Origin: Herbaspirillum sp. AP02
GTDB lineage: Bacteria; Pseudomonadota; Gammaproteobacteria; Burkholderiales; Burkholderiaceae_D
Reading direction: 5' to 3'
NCBI RefSeq assembly: GCF_015767275.1
Contig: NZ_JADWMY010000004.1
Location: 62,001 to 126,000, forward strand
DNA length: 64,000 bases
Shown here: one piece after another, positions 37,872-47,039 of the stretch
Numbering within the stretch: position 1 is the first letter of the stretch
Layout: every line of letters starts with the position of its first letter
The notes under the pieces: generated by a model
Databases searched by the model: none
What the model was told of the DNA's origin: nothing
Seen by the model: the letters and a program-made list of their open reading frames with translations, nothing else
Program-made: the position numbers and the translations under genes

Positions 37872-38243
37872 TCAGGGCTTGACCACGTGCCAGATGTCCT
37901 TGAAGTTGTCACCGCTGCGCTCGCCAGGCTTCTTGTCGGCTTCGTACAGGTACAGCGGCTTGCCCTGATAGGCCAGCTGGGCACTGCCATCATCGCGGGT
38001 CACGGTGGAATACGGGGCGGCGGGCATGCCCATGGGTGCCACCGGCGGCCACAGCTTGGCGCAAGGGCCATTGCAGACGCTCTTGCCGCTGTTGGCGGTG
38101 TCCTTGTCGAAGGTATAGACGGTCATGCCGTGGGCATCGACCAGGATGCCGTCCATGGTCTTGACGCCGGCGCTCTGGGCCGAGGCGGTCAGGGATGCCG
38201 AGGCGCAGGCCAGGGCCAGCAGGGAAGTTGCGAGCAGTCTCAT
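37872..38243 (-). CDS. Secreted COG4315/PF03640-type repeat protein
   Basis: This 123-residue exported protein has a signal peptide (about residues 1-22, ending ASA) and two copies of the short repeat typical of this family: GILVDAHGMTVYTFDKD and LAYQGKPLYLYEADKK. Between them is CNGPCAKLWPP, with a conserved Cys pair. The family is found in many envelopes beside redox and stress genes; its function is not known. Confidence 0.88.
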   Translation of the reverse strand: MRLLATSLLALACASASLTASAQSAGVKTMDGILVDAHGMTVYTFDKDTANSGKSVCNGPCAKLWPPVAPMGMPAAPYSTVTRDDGSAQLAYQGKPLYLYEADKKPGERSGDNFKDIWHVVKP

Positions 38244-38369
38244 GTCATTTCCTTTTCGTGGTCGGGTTGCGCGTTGTGCCATACCCATGCCGACGTATAC
38301 GAGGCCGGCCCCTGCATTATTCCCGTCCCTGCAAAAATATTTTTACCTGAGCCGTGCCGCGCCGCACCA

Positions 38370-38810
38370 TCAGCGGCTGACGGTCTCGCGTTGCATCGGT
38401 GCCAGCAGGGCCAGCAGCCGGTTCTGGGTGTGCGAGGGGATGCCGTTGGCGTCCATGGCCAGTTGCAGGTCCTCCACCAGGGCATTGAAGTCGGCATTGC
38501 TGAGCTTGAGGCCCTGGTGCACTTCCCGCATGGGGTCTCCAGTGTAGACGCAAGCACCGCCGCTCAACTGGCAGAACTGTTCCACCAGCTTCTGCTTGAC
38601 GCGCTCAATATTGGACTCGGCAAACGTATGCTTGATGCGTCGATCGGCCAGCATGTTGGCCATGAAGTCATCCACCACCTTCTGCAGCACCGGCAAGCCA
38701 CCCAGGGCACGGTAGAGGCTGTCGTCCGGCGGCGTCTGCGCCTGGGCCGCGCCCAGTGTGCCGGCCAGGGCCAGGGCGGCGGCGGCGCGCGCTATCTGCT
38801 GTCTCATCAT
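38370..38810 (-). CDS. Exported group 1 truncated hemoglobin
   Basis: This 146-residue protein has a signal peptide (residues 1-24, ending AQA) followed by a truncated-hemoglobin domain: SLYRALGGLPVLQKVVDDF, then the proximal His in MREVHQGLKLS. The position that usually holds the B10 tyrosine seems to be Met (DDFMANML), which would change the distal pocket. Most truncated hemoglobins are cytoplasmic; the signal peptide suggests a periplasmic one. It might handle O2, NO or act in electron transfer, in keeping with the cupredoxin gene in the same cluster. Confidence 0.88.
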   Translation of the reverse strand: MMRQQIARAAAALALAGTLGAAQAQTPPDDSLYRALGGLPVLQKVVDDFMANMLADRRIKHTFAESNIERVKQKLVEQFCQLSGGACVYTGDPMREVHQGLKLSNADFNALVEDLQLAMDANGIPSHTQNRLLALLAPMQRETVSR

Positions 38811-38825
38811 GGCTGCTCCTCGCGC

Positions 38826-39854
38826 TCAGAATCCGGCCTGCAGCGACAGATAGACGCCGCGCTGCCGCTTGGGGTTGTAGACGGTGATGTCGCCCAGCGC
38901 CACGTAGGCCAAGGTCATCGACAGGTTCTTGCTGGGGAACCAGGCCAGGAAGGCGTCGTAGTAATCCTTCTCGTGGTCGGCCGCGAGGTTGCGCGGCTTC
39001 ATGCGGTACTCCACGCCCAGCGCCAGCTTGCGGTTGATCAGGTAGGCCGCCGAGAACTCGCCCATGGGCTGGTAGCGATCGCGCTGGTCGCCGCCAAACC
39101 CAAGCAGGCCCATCTGGTTGGCCTTGGTCAGGCGCAGCGTACCGTTGAGCAGGAGACTCTGTTCCAGCAGGATCTTGGTGGCCGACAAGTAATAGTCGAT
39201 GCCGGCATCGCTGGCCGCGCCGAGTTGCTTGACGCTGGTGACCGCCCCCAGGCCGCCGATGCCATTGTTATGCTTGAACATGACCCCGGCTGCGATCTGT
39301 GGCAGCCAGCGGTCCTGGTCGTAGACGGCGTCGCCTGCCAGCTTGATCTTGATGCCGACGATGTCCTGGCTGATCTTGAGGTCGGCCAGCGGCACCAGGC
39401 TGCCATAGAGCTCCTGCTTGTTCAGCGAGAGTTCGACACGGTCCAGGATGCCCACGGCCACGCCGTAGGACTTCAAGGTGTAATCCTGGGTCGACAGGTA
39501 GGTATAGTGGGCATTGGCACCATAGCTGTCGCGGGTGCCGTAACCGGTGATCAGGGCCCAGGGCGTCAAGCCACCGCCACCGGCGCCTTCCACCTGAATC
39601 ACGCCGCCGGTGGCGGTGAGCTTGCCCAGGTCGGGCATCCAGCGGCGATCGTCGGACGCTGTGGGCGCAGTGGCCTCGCTGGTCGCCGCGGGCGTCGCTG
39701 CTGCGGCTGCGCTCGCGGCGCGCATGGCACGGGCCGCCTTCTGCTGCTGGGCCAGCGCCCAGGCGTCGCGTTCGGCATCGCTCATCTGCGCCAGCACAGG
39801 CGCCGAGAGCGTTGCCAGCAGCGCCAGAGCGCCGCCCTTGATGGTGTTCTTCAT
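38826..39854 (-). CDS. DUF3034 family outer-membrane-like protein
   Basis: This 342-residue protein has a signal peptide (MKNTIKGGALALLATLSA, cleaved near LAQ), a low-complexity Ala/Thr stretch, and then a beta-rich domain with alternating hydrophobic residues and aromatic ends, finishing in LSLQAGF, whose terminal Phe fits an outer-membrane barrel. I associate it with DUF3034. Its function is unknown. It lies 15 bases upstream of the hemoglobin gene. Confidence 0.85.
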   Translation of the reverse strand: MKNTIKGGALALLATLSAPVLAQMSDAERDAWALAQQQKAARAMRAASAAAAATPAATSEATAPTASDDRRWMPDLGKLTATGGVIQVEGAGGGGLTPWALITGYGTRDSYGANAHYTYLSTQDYTLKSYGVAVGILDRVELSLNKQELYGSLVPLADLKISQDIVGIKIKLAGDAVYDQDRWLPQIAAGVMFKHNNGIGGLGAVTSVKQLGAASDAGIDYYLSATKILLEQSLLLNGTLRLTKANQMGLLGFGGDQRDRYQPMGEFSAAYLINRKLALGVEYRMKPRNLAADHEKDYYDAFLAWFPSKNLSMTLAYVALGDITVYNPKRQRGVYLSLQAGF

Positions 39855-39915
39855 CCCACTCCCCCTGCCCCACTTATCTGGTCCGTCATTGATGCGGTCG
39901 GCCCCTGGCCGACGC

Positions 39916-42306
39916 TCATACCGCCATGTTCTCGGACTGGTCCAGTACCTCCGGCGCACGCCAATGCTGCCGCCATTCCAGGAAACGCTCGACCGGCATG
40001 GGCTTGCCCATGAAATAGCCTTGTCCCTGATCGCAGCCCATCTGCCGCAGCAGGAACCAGACCTCTTCGCTCTCCACGCCTTCGGCCACCACCCGCAGGC
40101 CCAGGTTATGGCCCAGGTCGATGGTGGAACGCACGATCTTGGCGTCGTCCTGATCCTGTGCCATCTTCATGACGAAGGACTTGTCGATCTTCAGCTCCCG
40201 CACCGGCAGCCGCTTCAGGTAGGCCAGCGAGGAATAACCAGTACCGAAGTCGTCGATGCTCAAGGCGAACCCCATGGCGGCCAGCCGGTCCAGCGTGTTC
40301 TGGGCGCGCGCCGGGTCGTCCATGATGGAACTCTCGGTGATCTCCAGGCAGAGCGCGGCGGGTGTCAGTCCGTGGCGCTGGACGATGGCGGCGAAGGCAG
40401 CCGGCAACTCCTGGTCCAGCAGGTCGCGGGTAGACAGGTTGACCGAGAATTTCAGGGCGATGCCATTGCGACGCAGTTCGGCCGACAGACCGGCGACCTT
40501 TTCCATCATCCAGATGGTCAGCATACGAATGAAACCGGTGGTCTCCGCGAAGGGGATGAAATTGTCCGGGCCGATGAAACCCTTGTCCGGATGCAGCCAG
40601 CGCACCAGCGCCTCGGCCCCGAACACTTCGCCGGAGGCCAGGTCCAGCTTGGGCTGTAGATAGAGCATGAATTCGTCGCGCTCCAGTGCGCGGCGCAGCT
40701 CGGAAAGGAGCGACAGGCTTTCCTGGCTGCTGCGGTCGATGGCGGGGTCGTAGACCACCACCCCGCTGCCCTTGCGCTTGGCGGTGTACATCGCCACCTC
40801 GACCCGGCTGAGCAGGACATCACTGCTGCGCCCATGGGCCGGATAGCCGGCGATGCCGATGCCGGCGCCCAGATCCACCGTCTGTTCCTGCAGCGACAAG
40901 GGTTGCTCCAGCGCCCGCAGGATATGGGACGCCTGCGCCAGCGCGCCTTCCAGGTTCACGCCGGGCAGCAGGATGGCAAATTCGTCGCCGCCCAGTCGCG
41001 CCACCTTGGCCCCCGGATACAACAACTGAGCCGTCAAGCGCGACGCCACCTGGCGCAGCAGGTCGTCGCCGAAGCGGTGACCCAGCACATCGTTGACCTG
41101 CTGGAAGCGGTCCAGATCCATCATCAGAATGTGGCAGGTACCGCCCACCGAGTCCCCGCTGTCGATGATGGCGTCCCGTAGCAGATCGGCGAACTGCACC
41201 CGGTTGGGCAGGCCGGTCAAGTGGTCCTGATAGGCCAGCCGGCTGATCTTCAGTTCACGTTTGGCGATCTCGCCACGCATGGTTTCGAAGGCTGCGCCCA
41301 GGCGGCCGATCTCGTCCTGGCGCCGGATGTACAGGCCCTCGCTGTAGTCGCCCGCCCCCAGGCGCTTGGCCACGCTGGCCAGCTCACGCAGAGGGCTGGT
41401 GATACGCCGCGCCATCACGGCGCTGGCCACTGCCGCACCCAGCACGCCCAATACCGTAATGCTCAGCAGGATCAGCTGCAACCGCTGATAGGGTGCCACC
41501 GCTTCGCTGACCGAACGCTGCAAGACCGCCACCGCCTGCTGGCCGTTGCTGGCCTGCGCCAGCGGCAGGATGCGGGCGCGATACTGGTTACCGTCGATCT
41601 GCAGGTCGGCCGGGCCGGCAGCGCGCACGTCGCCGACTTCGCGCAGCAGCATCTGCGCCTCGGGTTTGGCCAGGGTCGATACATCCGACACCCAGTCGGG
41701 GCGCCCGCGCTGGCGAACCAGGATGGACACCTGCAGCTGCGACAGGGCGCGCATGTCATTGACCAGATCGCGATCCACCGGGAAACCCATGACCACCCAG
41801 GCGATGGTCACCGGCGCCTTGATCGGTACGGCCACGATCTGGAACAGGTTCTCCCCCACCACCACACTCTCGGCGGCACCGTTGGCATTGTCCTTGTCGG
41901 CCTTGCGCACCAGTTCCAGGCTGCTGCGCTGGAGGTCGGTGTCGGGGTACTCCAAGGTCGAGGCGCGAATCGTGCCGTCGGTGGCGATCAGCATGCCCAT
42001 GGAAGCGCCGATGCGCGCCCCATGGTTGGCCAGCACCGAGCCGATGGTGTCACGGTCGTCGGTGCCAATGGCCTGGCGGAAGCCGAAGTCGGACGCCAGC
42101 AGCCTTGCGCCCTGGGTCAGTTTCTGGGCGTTCTGGTCCAGCAGGCGCGTGAAGACGCGCTCACCGATCACCAGCTCGTCACTGATGGCGCTGCGCGCGT
42201 TGCGGTCGATGGCGGTACGGATCGCCACGAAGCCGGCCAGTTGCACCACCACGATGAGGATGATGAACAGCGCAACGATCTTGCTTTCCAGACGGTAGAG
42301 ACGCAC
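39916..42306 (-). CDS. Membrane-bound GGDEF-EAL protein with HAMP domain
   Basis: This 796-residue protein is likely to make and/or degrade cyclic di-GMP. It has an N-terminal membrane segment, a periplasmic sensor region of about 250 residues of the double-Cache type, a second membrane segment, a HAMP linker, then GGDEF (motif RLGGDEF at about 440) and EAL (GAEALVRW at about 565). Both signature motifs are intact, so either activity is possible. The start is probably the GTG at 42306, 40 bases after the upstream cupredoxin-like gene. The genomic neighbours suggest it senses a redox or metal signal in the periplasm. Confidence 0.92.
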   Translation of the reverse strand: MRLYRLESKIVALFIILIVVVQLAGFVAIRTAIDRNARSAISDELVIGERVFTRLLDQNAQKLTQGARLLASDFGFRQAIGTDDRDTIGSVLANHGARIGASMGMLIATDGTIRASTLEYPDTDLQRSSLELVRKADKDNANGAAESVVVGENLFQIVAVPIKAPVTIAWVVMGFPVDRDLVNDMRALSQLQVSILVRQRGRPDWVSDVSTLAKPEAQMLLREVGDVRAAGPADLQIDGNQYRARILPLAQASNGQQAVAVLQRSVSEAVAPYQRLQLILLSITVLGVLGAAVASAVMARRITSPLRELASVAKRLGAGDYSEGLYIRRQDEIGRLGAAFETMRGEIAKRELKISRLAYQDHLTGLPNRVQFADLLRDAIIDSGDSVGGTCHILMMDLDRFQQVNDVLGHRFGDDLLRQVASRLTAQLLYPGAKVARLGGDEFAILLPGVNLEGALAQASHILRALEQPLSLQEQTVDLGAGIGIAGYPAHGRSSDVLLSRVEVAMYTAKRKGSGVVVYDPAIDRSSQESLSLLSELRRALERDEFMLYLQPKLDLASGEVFGAEALVRWLHPDKGFIGPDNFIPFAETTGFIRMLTIWMMEKVAGLSAELRRNGIALKFSVNLSTRDLLDQELPAAFAAIVQRHGLTPAALCLEITESSIMDDPARAQNTLDRLAAMGFALSIDDFGTGYSSLAYLKRLPVRELKIDKSFVMKMAQDQDDAKIVRSTIDLGHNLGLRVVAEGVESEEVWFLLRQMGCDQGQGYFMGKPMPVERFLEWRQHWRAPEVLDQSENMAV

Positions 42307-42346
42307 CCTTGCCCCGTTTCCCTTGCTTGCCCTGGACGGTGCCGCC

Positions 42347-42985
42347 CTACAGCGGTACTGCCTTGACGTTGAGTTTGATGGCGGCCTTGCCGTCGCCCTG
42401 GACCTCCAGGGCCTGCTGCACTGCGGCCTGGTTCGGGCCCATGGTGAAATACCAGGCCTTGAGCGTGTAGCGGCCATTGCCCAGGCCATCCAGCCGGACC
42501 GTGCCGCTGCGATCGGTCACGCCGAAATAGGGCGTATTGACCACCTGCACATAGGCCACCATCTCGTCATGGATATTGCAGCCCAGGACCACGGTTCCGG
42601 CCTTGTCGAAGACCACCGGGCTGCCGGGTACGCCGGAATAAAGCTTCAGTTCGAAGGTCTTGGCCGGGGAGAACGAATAGACGTGGTGCCGGATATTGTC
42701 GTGGTTTGGGAACAGGATGGGCGTGCCGGTCTGTACCACCGTCACCAGCGGGATGAAGGTCTTGTTCTTCTGCTCGATCTCGACCTGTCGCGGCGGCTTG
42801 GCGGGTGCGGCGGCACCGCCCGCCGGTTCGGCGTAGACCACGGCATTGGGAACCACCTGACCGGCGCTATCGAGGACCTGCACCGAGACCGCGGCCTGCG
42901 CCGCGCAGGCGCCAGCAGCGGCCCAGATACATGCCATGACCTTGACGAGCAGCCCTGCCCTGCGGCGCATGTTCTTGTTGTGCAT
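42347..42985 (-). CDS. Exported cupredoxin-like protein (methylamine utilisation type)
   Basis: This 212-residue exported protein contains a plastocyanin-like copper site: a His pair in FPNHDNIRHHVYSF and the loop GCNIHDEM, giving the Cys-His-Met set of a type 1 centre. It also has a carboxypeptidase-regulatory-like beta sandwich segment. A signal peptide ends at AQA. Proteins of this kind are often annotated as methylamine utilisation proteins, but no such pathway is nearby. It is the first gene of the redox/c-di-GMP cluster. The start is uncertain (ATG 42985 or 42970). Confidence 0.85.
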   Translation of the reverse strand: MHNKNMRRRAGLLVKVMACIWAAAGACAAQAAVSVQVLDSAGQVVPNAVVYAEPAGGAAAPAKPPRQVEIEQKNKTFIPLVTVVQTGTPILFPNHDNIRHHVYSFSPAKTFELKLYSGVPGSPVVFDKAGTVVLGCNIHDEMVAYVQVVNTPYFGVTDRSGTVRLDGLGNGRYTLKAWYFTMGPNQAAVQQALEVQGDGKAAIKLNVKAVPL

Positions 42986-43198
42986 ATCGCTTGATGGAAA
43001 ATGGGTAACGGCGGGAAGCACCCGGCGCACCACCTCCATGGCGCATCCGGCAAGCTTTTCCCTTCACCCTGCACTATACGGAAGCCCTTCGCGCTGCATA
43101 TAGGGGAGTTTCTGAATTACCCCGGAGCAACCCCACCCTCCTTTACGGCAGCCCTGCCGGTGAACAGTCCCCTCATGGACCTTCACCAAACTTCTCGA

Positions 43199-43825
43199 TT
43201 ATGCCTGCGAATCTTCTCTTGGAGCAGTCAGATAGCCGATCACTGCCGGCAGAATTTCCGGACGCACGCTCCCTGCGGAGAGTCCACCCGGCCCCGTCAG
43301 GACCACGGCATTGATCAGCGCCTTCAACATGCGCTGCAGGACGAAGGTGGCCACATCCAGGTCGGGTGTGGTGATGCTGCTGCGGTGCTTTTCCAGCACG
43401 CGGCGGATGGCCTCGAAGAAGCGCTGGCGGATCTCGCTGGACACCGGCAGGTTGTAGGCCGGGAATTCCTCTTCCAGGATGCGGTTCAGTTCCGGTTCCA
43501 GCAGATGGGCCGCCACCAGGGCGCCGATCAGCTTGTCGAAGTCTTCGCGCAAGGAACCGGCGGCATCGATATGGGCCACCACATCCTCGAACAGCCCCAG
43601 CATGCGCGAGACGTGGCGCTCACGCAGGGCAAAGATCAGGGCGTCCTTGTTGGGAAAATACTGGTACAGCGAGCCCACGCTGATACCGGCCGATTCGGCC
43701 ACGAGATTGGTGTTGGTCTTGGCATAGCCGCGCTCGACGAGCACGCGTGACATGGCATCAAGGATGGTATCGACCATCGCCCGCGAACGCGCCTGGCGTG
43801 GTTCTTTTCTGGGTTGCAGTTTCAT
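43199..43825 (-). CDS. TetR-family transcriptional regulator
   Basis: This 208-residue repressor has an N-terminal TetR helix-turn-helix (TNLVAESAGISVGSLYQYFPN) and a C-terminal helical ligand domain. It is divergent from the NodT-EmrA-EmrB pump genes and probably represses them until a toxic compound binds. The start at 43825 (MKLQPRKEPRQARS) begins the family sequence. Confidence 0.9.
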   Translation of the reverse strand: MKLQPRKEPRQARSRAMVDTILDAMSRVLVERGYAKTNTNLVAESAGISVGSLYQYFPNKDALIFALRERHVSRMLGLFEDVVAHIDAAGSLREDFDKLIGALVAAHLLEPELNRILEEEFPAYNLPVSSEIRQRFFEAIRRVLEKHRSSITTPDLDVATFVLQRMLKALINAVVLTGPGGLSAGSVRPEILPAVIGYLTAPREDSQA

Positions 43826-43884
43826 TGGCAGCTTTGGTAAGGAATTCGCCCGCCCCCGACGCGAATTCACAACATGAGTGATTG

Positions 43885-43910
43885 TTCGTATATCCAAGTA
43901 TAATACGGAA
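43885..43910. promoter_or_regulatory. Candidate TetR operator and promoter region of the pump operon
   Basis: TTCGTAT and ATACGGAA form an interrupted inverted repeat around CCAAG in the divergent spacer, next to a TATAAT hexamer (43899-43904). The site is suggested by symmetry and position. Confidence 0.45.
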
Positions 43911-44088
43911 AATGAGTTTTTACTCGCCCCGCCCCCGGATGGTACTCGTAAATCCAGGTGAGCGCTTGGCGTCGGGTCGAACCGGCGCCGCCAGCTTCCC
44001 ATGCGTGTGGCCTGCTGCGCAGGCGTCAGCGGGTCGCAAAACTCACAAAAGAACTCGTATCGCCAAATACCTCTTCGTGGAGAATTCT

Positions 44089-45612
44089 ATGAAACGCATC
44101 ACGTCGCCCGGCCTCCGGCCACGGGCGATCGCCACCCATGTCGTGGCGACCGCCCTGCTCGGCGCACTTGGTTTGTCAGGTTGTGCCAGCTTCGAGGGCA
44201 TCGGCAGTGACAAGCAGCTCGCCCAGGCCCGCGATTTCGCGACCCAGCGCAGTCTCTCGGACCCCAATCCCGGCGCGGCCGACGGCCAGTGGCCGGGCAC
44301 TGATTGGGTAAGCCAGTTCGGCGACGCCCAGTTGACCGCCCTGATCGAGGAAGCCCTGGCCGCCAGCCCCAGCCTGCAGCAGGCGCGTGCCCGCATCGGT
44401 GCTGCCACCGCCCTGGCCGAATCGCGCGGTGCGCCGCTGCTGCCCAACGTGGATGCGCAGGCATCGTTCACGCGCAACCAGTTCTCCAGCACCTCGATCT
44501 ACCCGGCGCCGTATGGCGGCAACTGGTACAACGAAAAGAAGGCCGGCCTCAACGTCGGCTATGAGCTCGACCTGTGGAACAAGAACCAGGCCGCCCTGGA
44601 ACAGGCCATCTCCAGCGAGAAAGCTGCCCAGGCCAGTGAGCAGGAAGCACGCCTGGCCCTGACCGCCTCCATCGTCTCGGTCTACAGCCAGCTGGCGGCG
44701 CAGTATGCGCTGCACGATATCCTGCAGCGCACGGTCGATCAGCGTACCTCCCTGGAAAAGATCACCGCCGAGCGCGTGCGCACCGGCCTGGATAGCCAGA
44801 TCGAGCGCAACCAGTCGCGCAGCAGCAGCGCCGAGGCACGTGCCCAGCTGGAGCAGAGCGAAGGCCAGATCATCCTGCTGCGCCAGCAACTGGGCGCCTT
44901 GAGCGGCAAGGGGCCGGATCGCGGCCTGCAACTGGCACCGCCCTCCCTGCAGCACCTGGCCACGCCCGGCCTGCCGGCGGACCTGCCGCTGAACCTCATG
45001 GGTCGCCGTCCCGACATCGTGGCCGCACGCTGGCAGGTGGAAGCCGCCAGCCAGGGCATCACCGTGGCCAAGGCGCGCTTCTACCCGGACATCAACCTCT
45101 CGGCCATGATCGGCTTTGACAGCCTGATCGACAGCAATCCCTTCACCGCTGCCAGCAAGAGCATCGCCTTCGGACCGGCGATCACCCTGCCGATCTTCGA
45201 GGGCGGCGCGCTACGGGCCGGACTCAAGGGCGAGTACGCCAACTACGAGCTGGCCGTGGCGACCTACAACAAGGCGCTCAACGATGCCTATGCCGACGTG
45301 GCACGCCAGATCGCGGCGATCCACTCGACCGAGCGCCAGCTACCGATTCGCGACGAAGCCTTGCAAGCGGCCGAACGCGCCTACCAGCTGGCACGCGAGC
45401 GTTATCGCCTGGGCCTGGTGTCGCAACTGACGCTGCTGTCGGCCGAGACCGCCGTACTGAGTCAACGCCAGTCCATGGTGGCGCTGCAGGCGCAGCGCCG
45501 CGAACAGCAGGTGGCGCTGTACAAGGCGCTGGGTGGCGGTTTCGAGGCCCAGCAAGCCGGGCTGGCCTATGGTCAGCCGCTGCCGCAGCAACAACAGCGG
45601 CAACAGCGCTGA
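44089..45612 (+). CDS. Outer membrane efflux lipoprotein, NodT/OprM family
   Basis: This 507-residue protein is the outer-membrane channel of a tripartite efflux pump. It has a lipoprotein signal (LGLSGCASFEG, Cys at about residue 31) and two outer-membrane efflux repeats, with the family motifs NVGYELDLWNKNQAALEQA, LMGRRPDIVAARWQVEAA and FEGGALRAGLKG. The ATG at 44089 has GTGGAG upstream. It is the first gene of an operon with EmrA and EmrB homologues. Confidence 0.94.
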   Translation: MKRITSPGLRPRAIATHVVATALLGALGLSGCASFEGIGSDKQLAQARDFATQRSLSDPNPGAADGQWPGTDWVSQFGDAQLTALIEEALAASPSLQQARARIGAATALAESRGAPLLPNVDAQASFTRNQFSSTSIYPAPYGGNWYNEKKAGLNVGYELDLWNKNQAALEQAISSEKAAQASEQEARLALTASIVSVYSQLAAQYALHDILQRTVDQRTSLEKITAERVRTGLDSQIERNQSRSSSAEARAQLEQSEGQIILLRQQLGALSGKGPDRGLQLAPPSLQHLATPGLPADLPLNLMGRRPDIVAARWQVEAASQGITVAKARFYPDINLSAMIGFDSLIDSNPFTAASKSIAFGPAITLPIFEGGALRAGLKGEYANYELAVATYNKALNDAYADVARQIAAIHSTERQLPIRDEALQAAERAYQLARERYRLGLVSQLTLLSAETAVLSQRQSMVALQAQRREQQVALYKALGGGFEAQQAGLAYGQPLPQQQQRQQR

Positions 45613-45761
45613 AGCTGGCCCGACACAGGTCTGCATGACATCCCGACATTGAATCCAGCCTGGTGGCCGGTCTCTCCACTGATCCGCCGACCACCAGGAC
45701 GGCGCGCCGTAACAGCGACGCGCCGATTGACCGCCTACAAAAAGATAGAACGGAGTCCTCC

Positions 45762-47000
45762 ATGAGTGACAGCACCACCCCAAACAATGCGCCAGCCAAC
45801 GGCAATGCAAATGGAAACGGCAATGGCAATGGCAAGCGCAAACGCCAGTTGATCCTGCTGACCCTGCTGCTGCTGGTGATCGCCGCAGCCTGCTTCCTGT
45901 ACTGGTTCCTGCACGCACGCTTCTTCGAAGAAACCGACGACGCCTATGTTGGCGGCAATGTGGTACAGATTTCCGCCCAGGTGGGCGGCACCGTAGTGGC
46001 CGTCAAGGCTGACGATACCCAGATCGTCAAGGCCGGCCAGCCGCTGGTGGCGCTGGACGCCGCCGACACCAGGCTGGCCCTGGACCAGGCGCAGGCCGCA
46101 CTGGCCCAGGCAGTGCGCCAGACGCGCCAGCTGTTCCTGAACAACGACACCCTGGCCGCCAACGTCGCCGCCGCCGACGCCAACCTGGCCCGGGCACGCG
46201 AAGACCTGCAACGCCGCCAGGCCGGCCTGTCCTCGGGCGCGGTCTCGCAGGAAGACGTCTCGCACGCCCGCGATGCGCTCAAGAGTGCCAGTGCCGCCCT
46301 GGACCAGGCACGTGCCGCCGCCGCCGCCAACCGCGCCCTGACCGATCACACCAGCGTCACCGAGCACCCCAATGTGCTGCAGGCCGCCACTGCCGTGCGC
46401 AATGCCTATCTGAACTACGCCCGCGTCAATATCGTGGCGCCGGTCTCGGGCTTCGTCTCCAAGCGGTCGGTGCAGGTCGGCCAGCGCATCGCCGCCGGCA
46501 ATCCGCTGATGGCCATCGTGCCGCTGGAGCAGATCTGGATCGATGCCAACTTCAAGGAAGGCCAGCTGCAACACATCCGCATCGGCCAGCCGGTGGAAGT
46601 GATTGCCGACGTCTATGGCTCCAGCGTCAAGTACAAGGGCACCGTGATCGGCTTCTCGGCCGGCACCGGCGGCGCCTTCTCGCTGCTGCCGGCGCAGAAT
46701 GCCACCGGCAACTGGATCAAGGTGGTGCAGCGCGTGCCGGTGCGCATCGCGCTGGACCCGGAACAGGTGCGCGCCCACCCGCTGCGCATCGGCCTGTCCA
46801 CCACGGCCACCGTCGACATCCACGGCGACGGTCGGGCATTGGAAGCGGTGCCGACCAATTACCAGACCAACGTCTATGACGACCTGGGCAAGCAGGCCGA
46901 CGCCATCGTCGAACGCATCATCAGCGACAACGCCAGCGGCCTGCCGCAAGCCCGCAAGAGCAAGGCTGCGGCCACGCCGGCTGCCGTCCCGCATACCTGA
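45762..47000 (+). CDS. EmrA-like membrane fusion protein
   Basis: This 412-residue periplasmic adaptor has an Asn/Gly repeat at the N-terminus (NGNANGNGNGNGK), one transmembrane anchor at about residues 29-47, then the lipoyl/coiled-coil HlyD layout (EETDDAYVGGNVVQISAQVG, a helical hairpin, and VNIVAPVSGFVSKRSVQVGQ). It links EmrB to the outer-membrane channel. The start at 45762 has CGGAG upstream. Confidence 0.93.
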   Translation: MSDSTTPNNAPANGNANGNGNGNGKRKRQLILLTLLLLVIAAACFLYWFLHARFFEETDDAYVGGNVVQISAQVGGTVVAVKADDTQIVKAGQPLVALDAADTRLALDQAQAALAQAVRQTRQLFLNNDTLAANVAAADANLARAREDLQRRQAGLSSGAVSQEDVSHARDALKSASAALDQARAAAAANRALTDHTSVTEHPNVLQAATAVRNAYLNYARVNIVAPVSGFVSKRSVQVGQRIAAGNPLMAIVPLEQIWIDANFKEGQLQHIRIGQPVEVIADVYGSSVKYKGTVIGFSAGTGGAFSLLPAQNATGNWIKVVQRVPVRIALDPEQVRAHPLRIGLSTTATVDIHGDGRALEAVPTNYQTNVYDDLGKQADAIVERIISDNASGLPQARKSKAAATPAAVPHT

Positions 47001-47039
47001 GACCATGCCGCTGCAATCACTGGACAATGACGGAGCCCC

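Noticed and set aside
37887..40013. A 708-residue open frame on the plus strand
   Set aside because: It is antisense to four well-supported genes (COG4315, hemoglobin, DUF3034, GGDEF-EAL).
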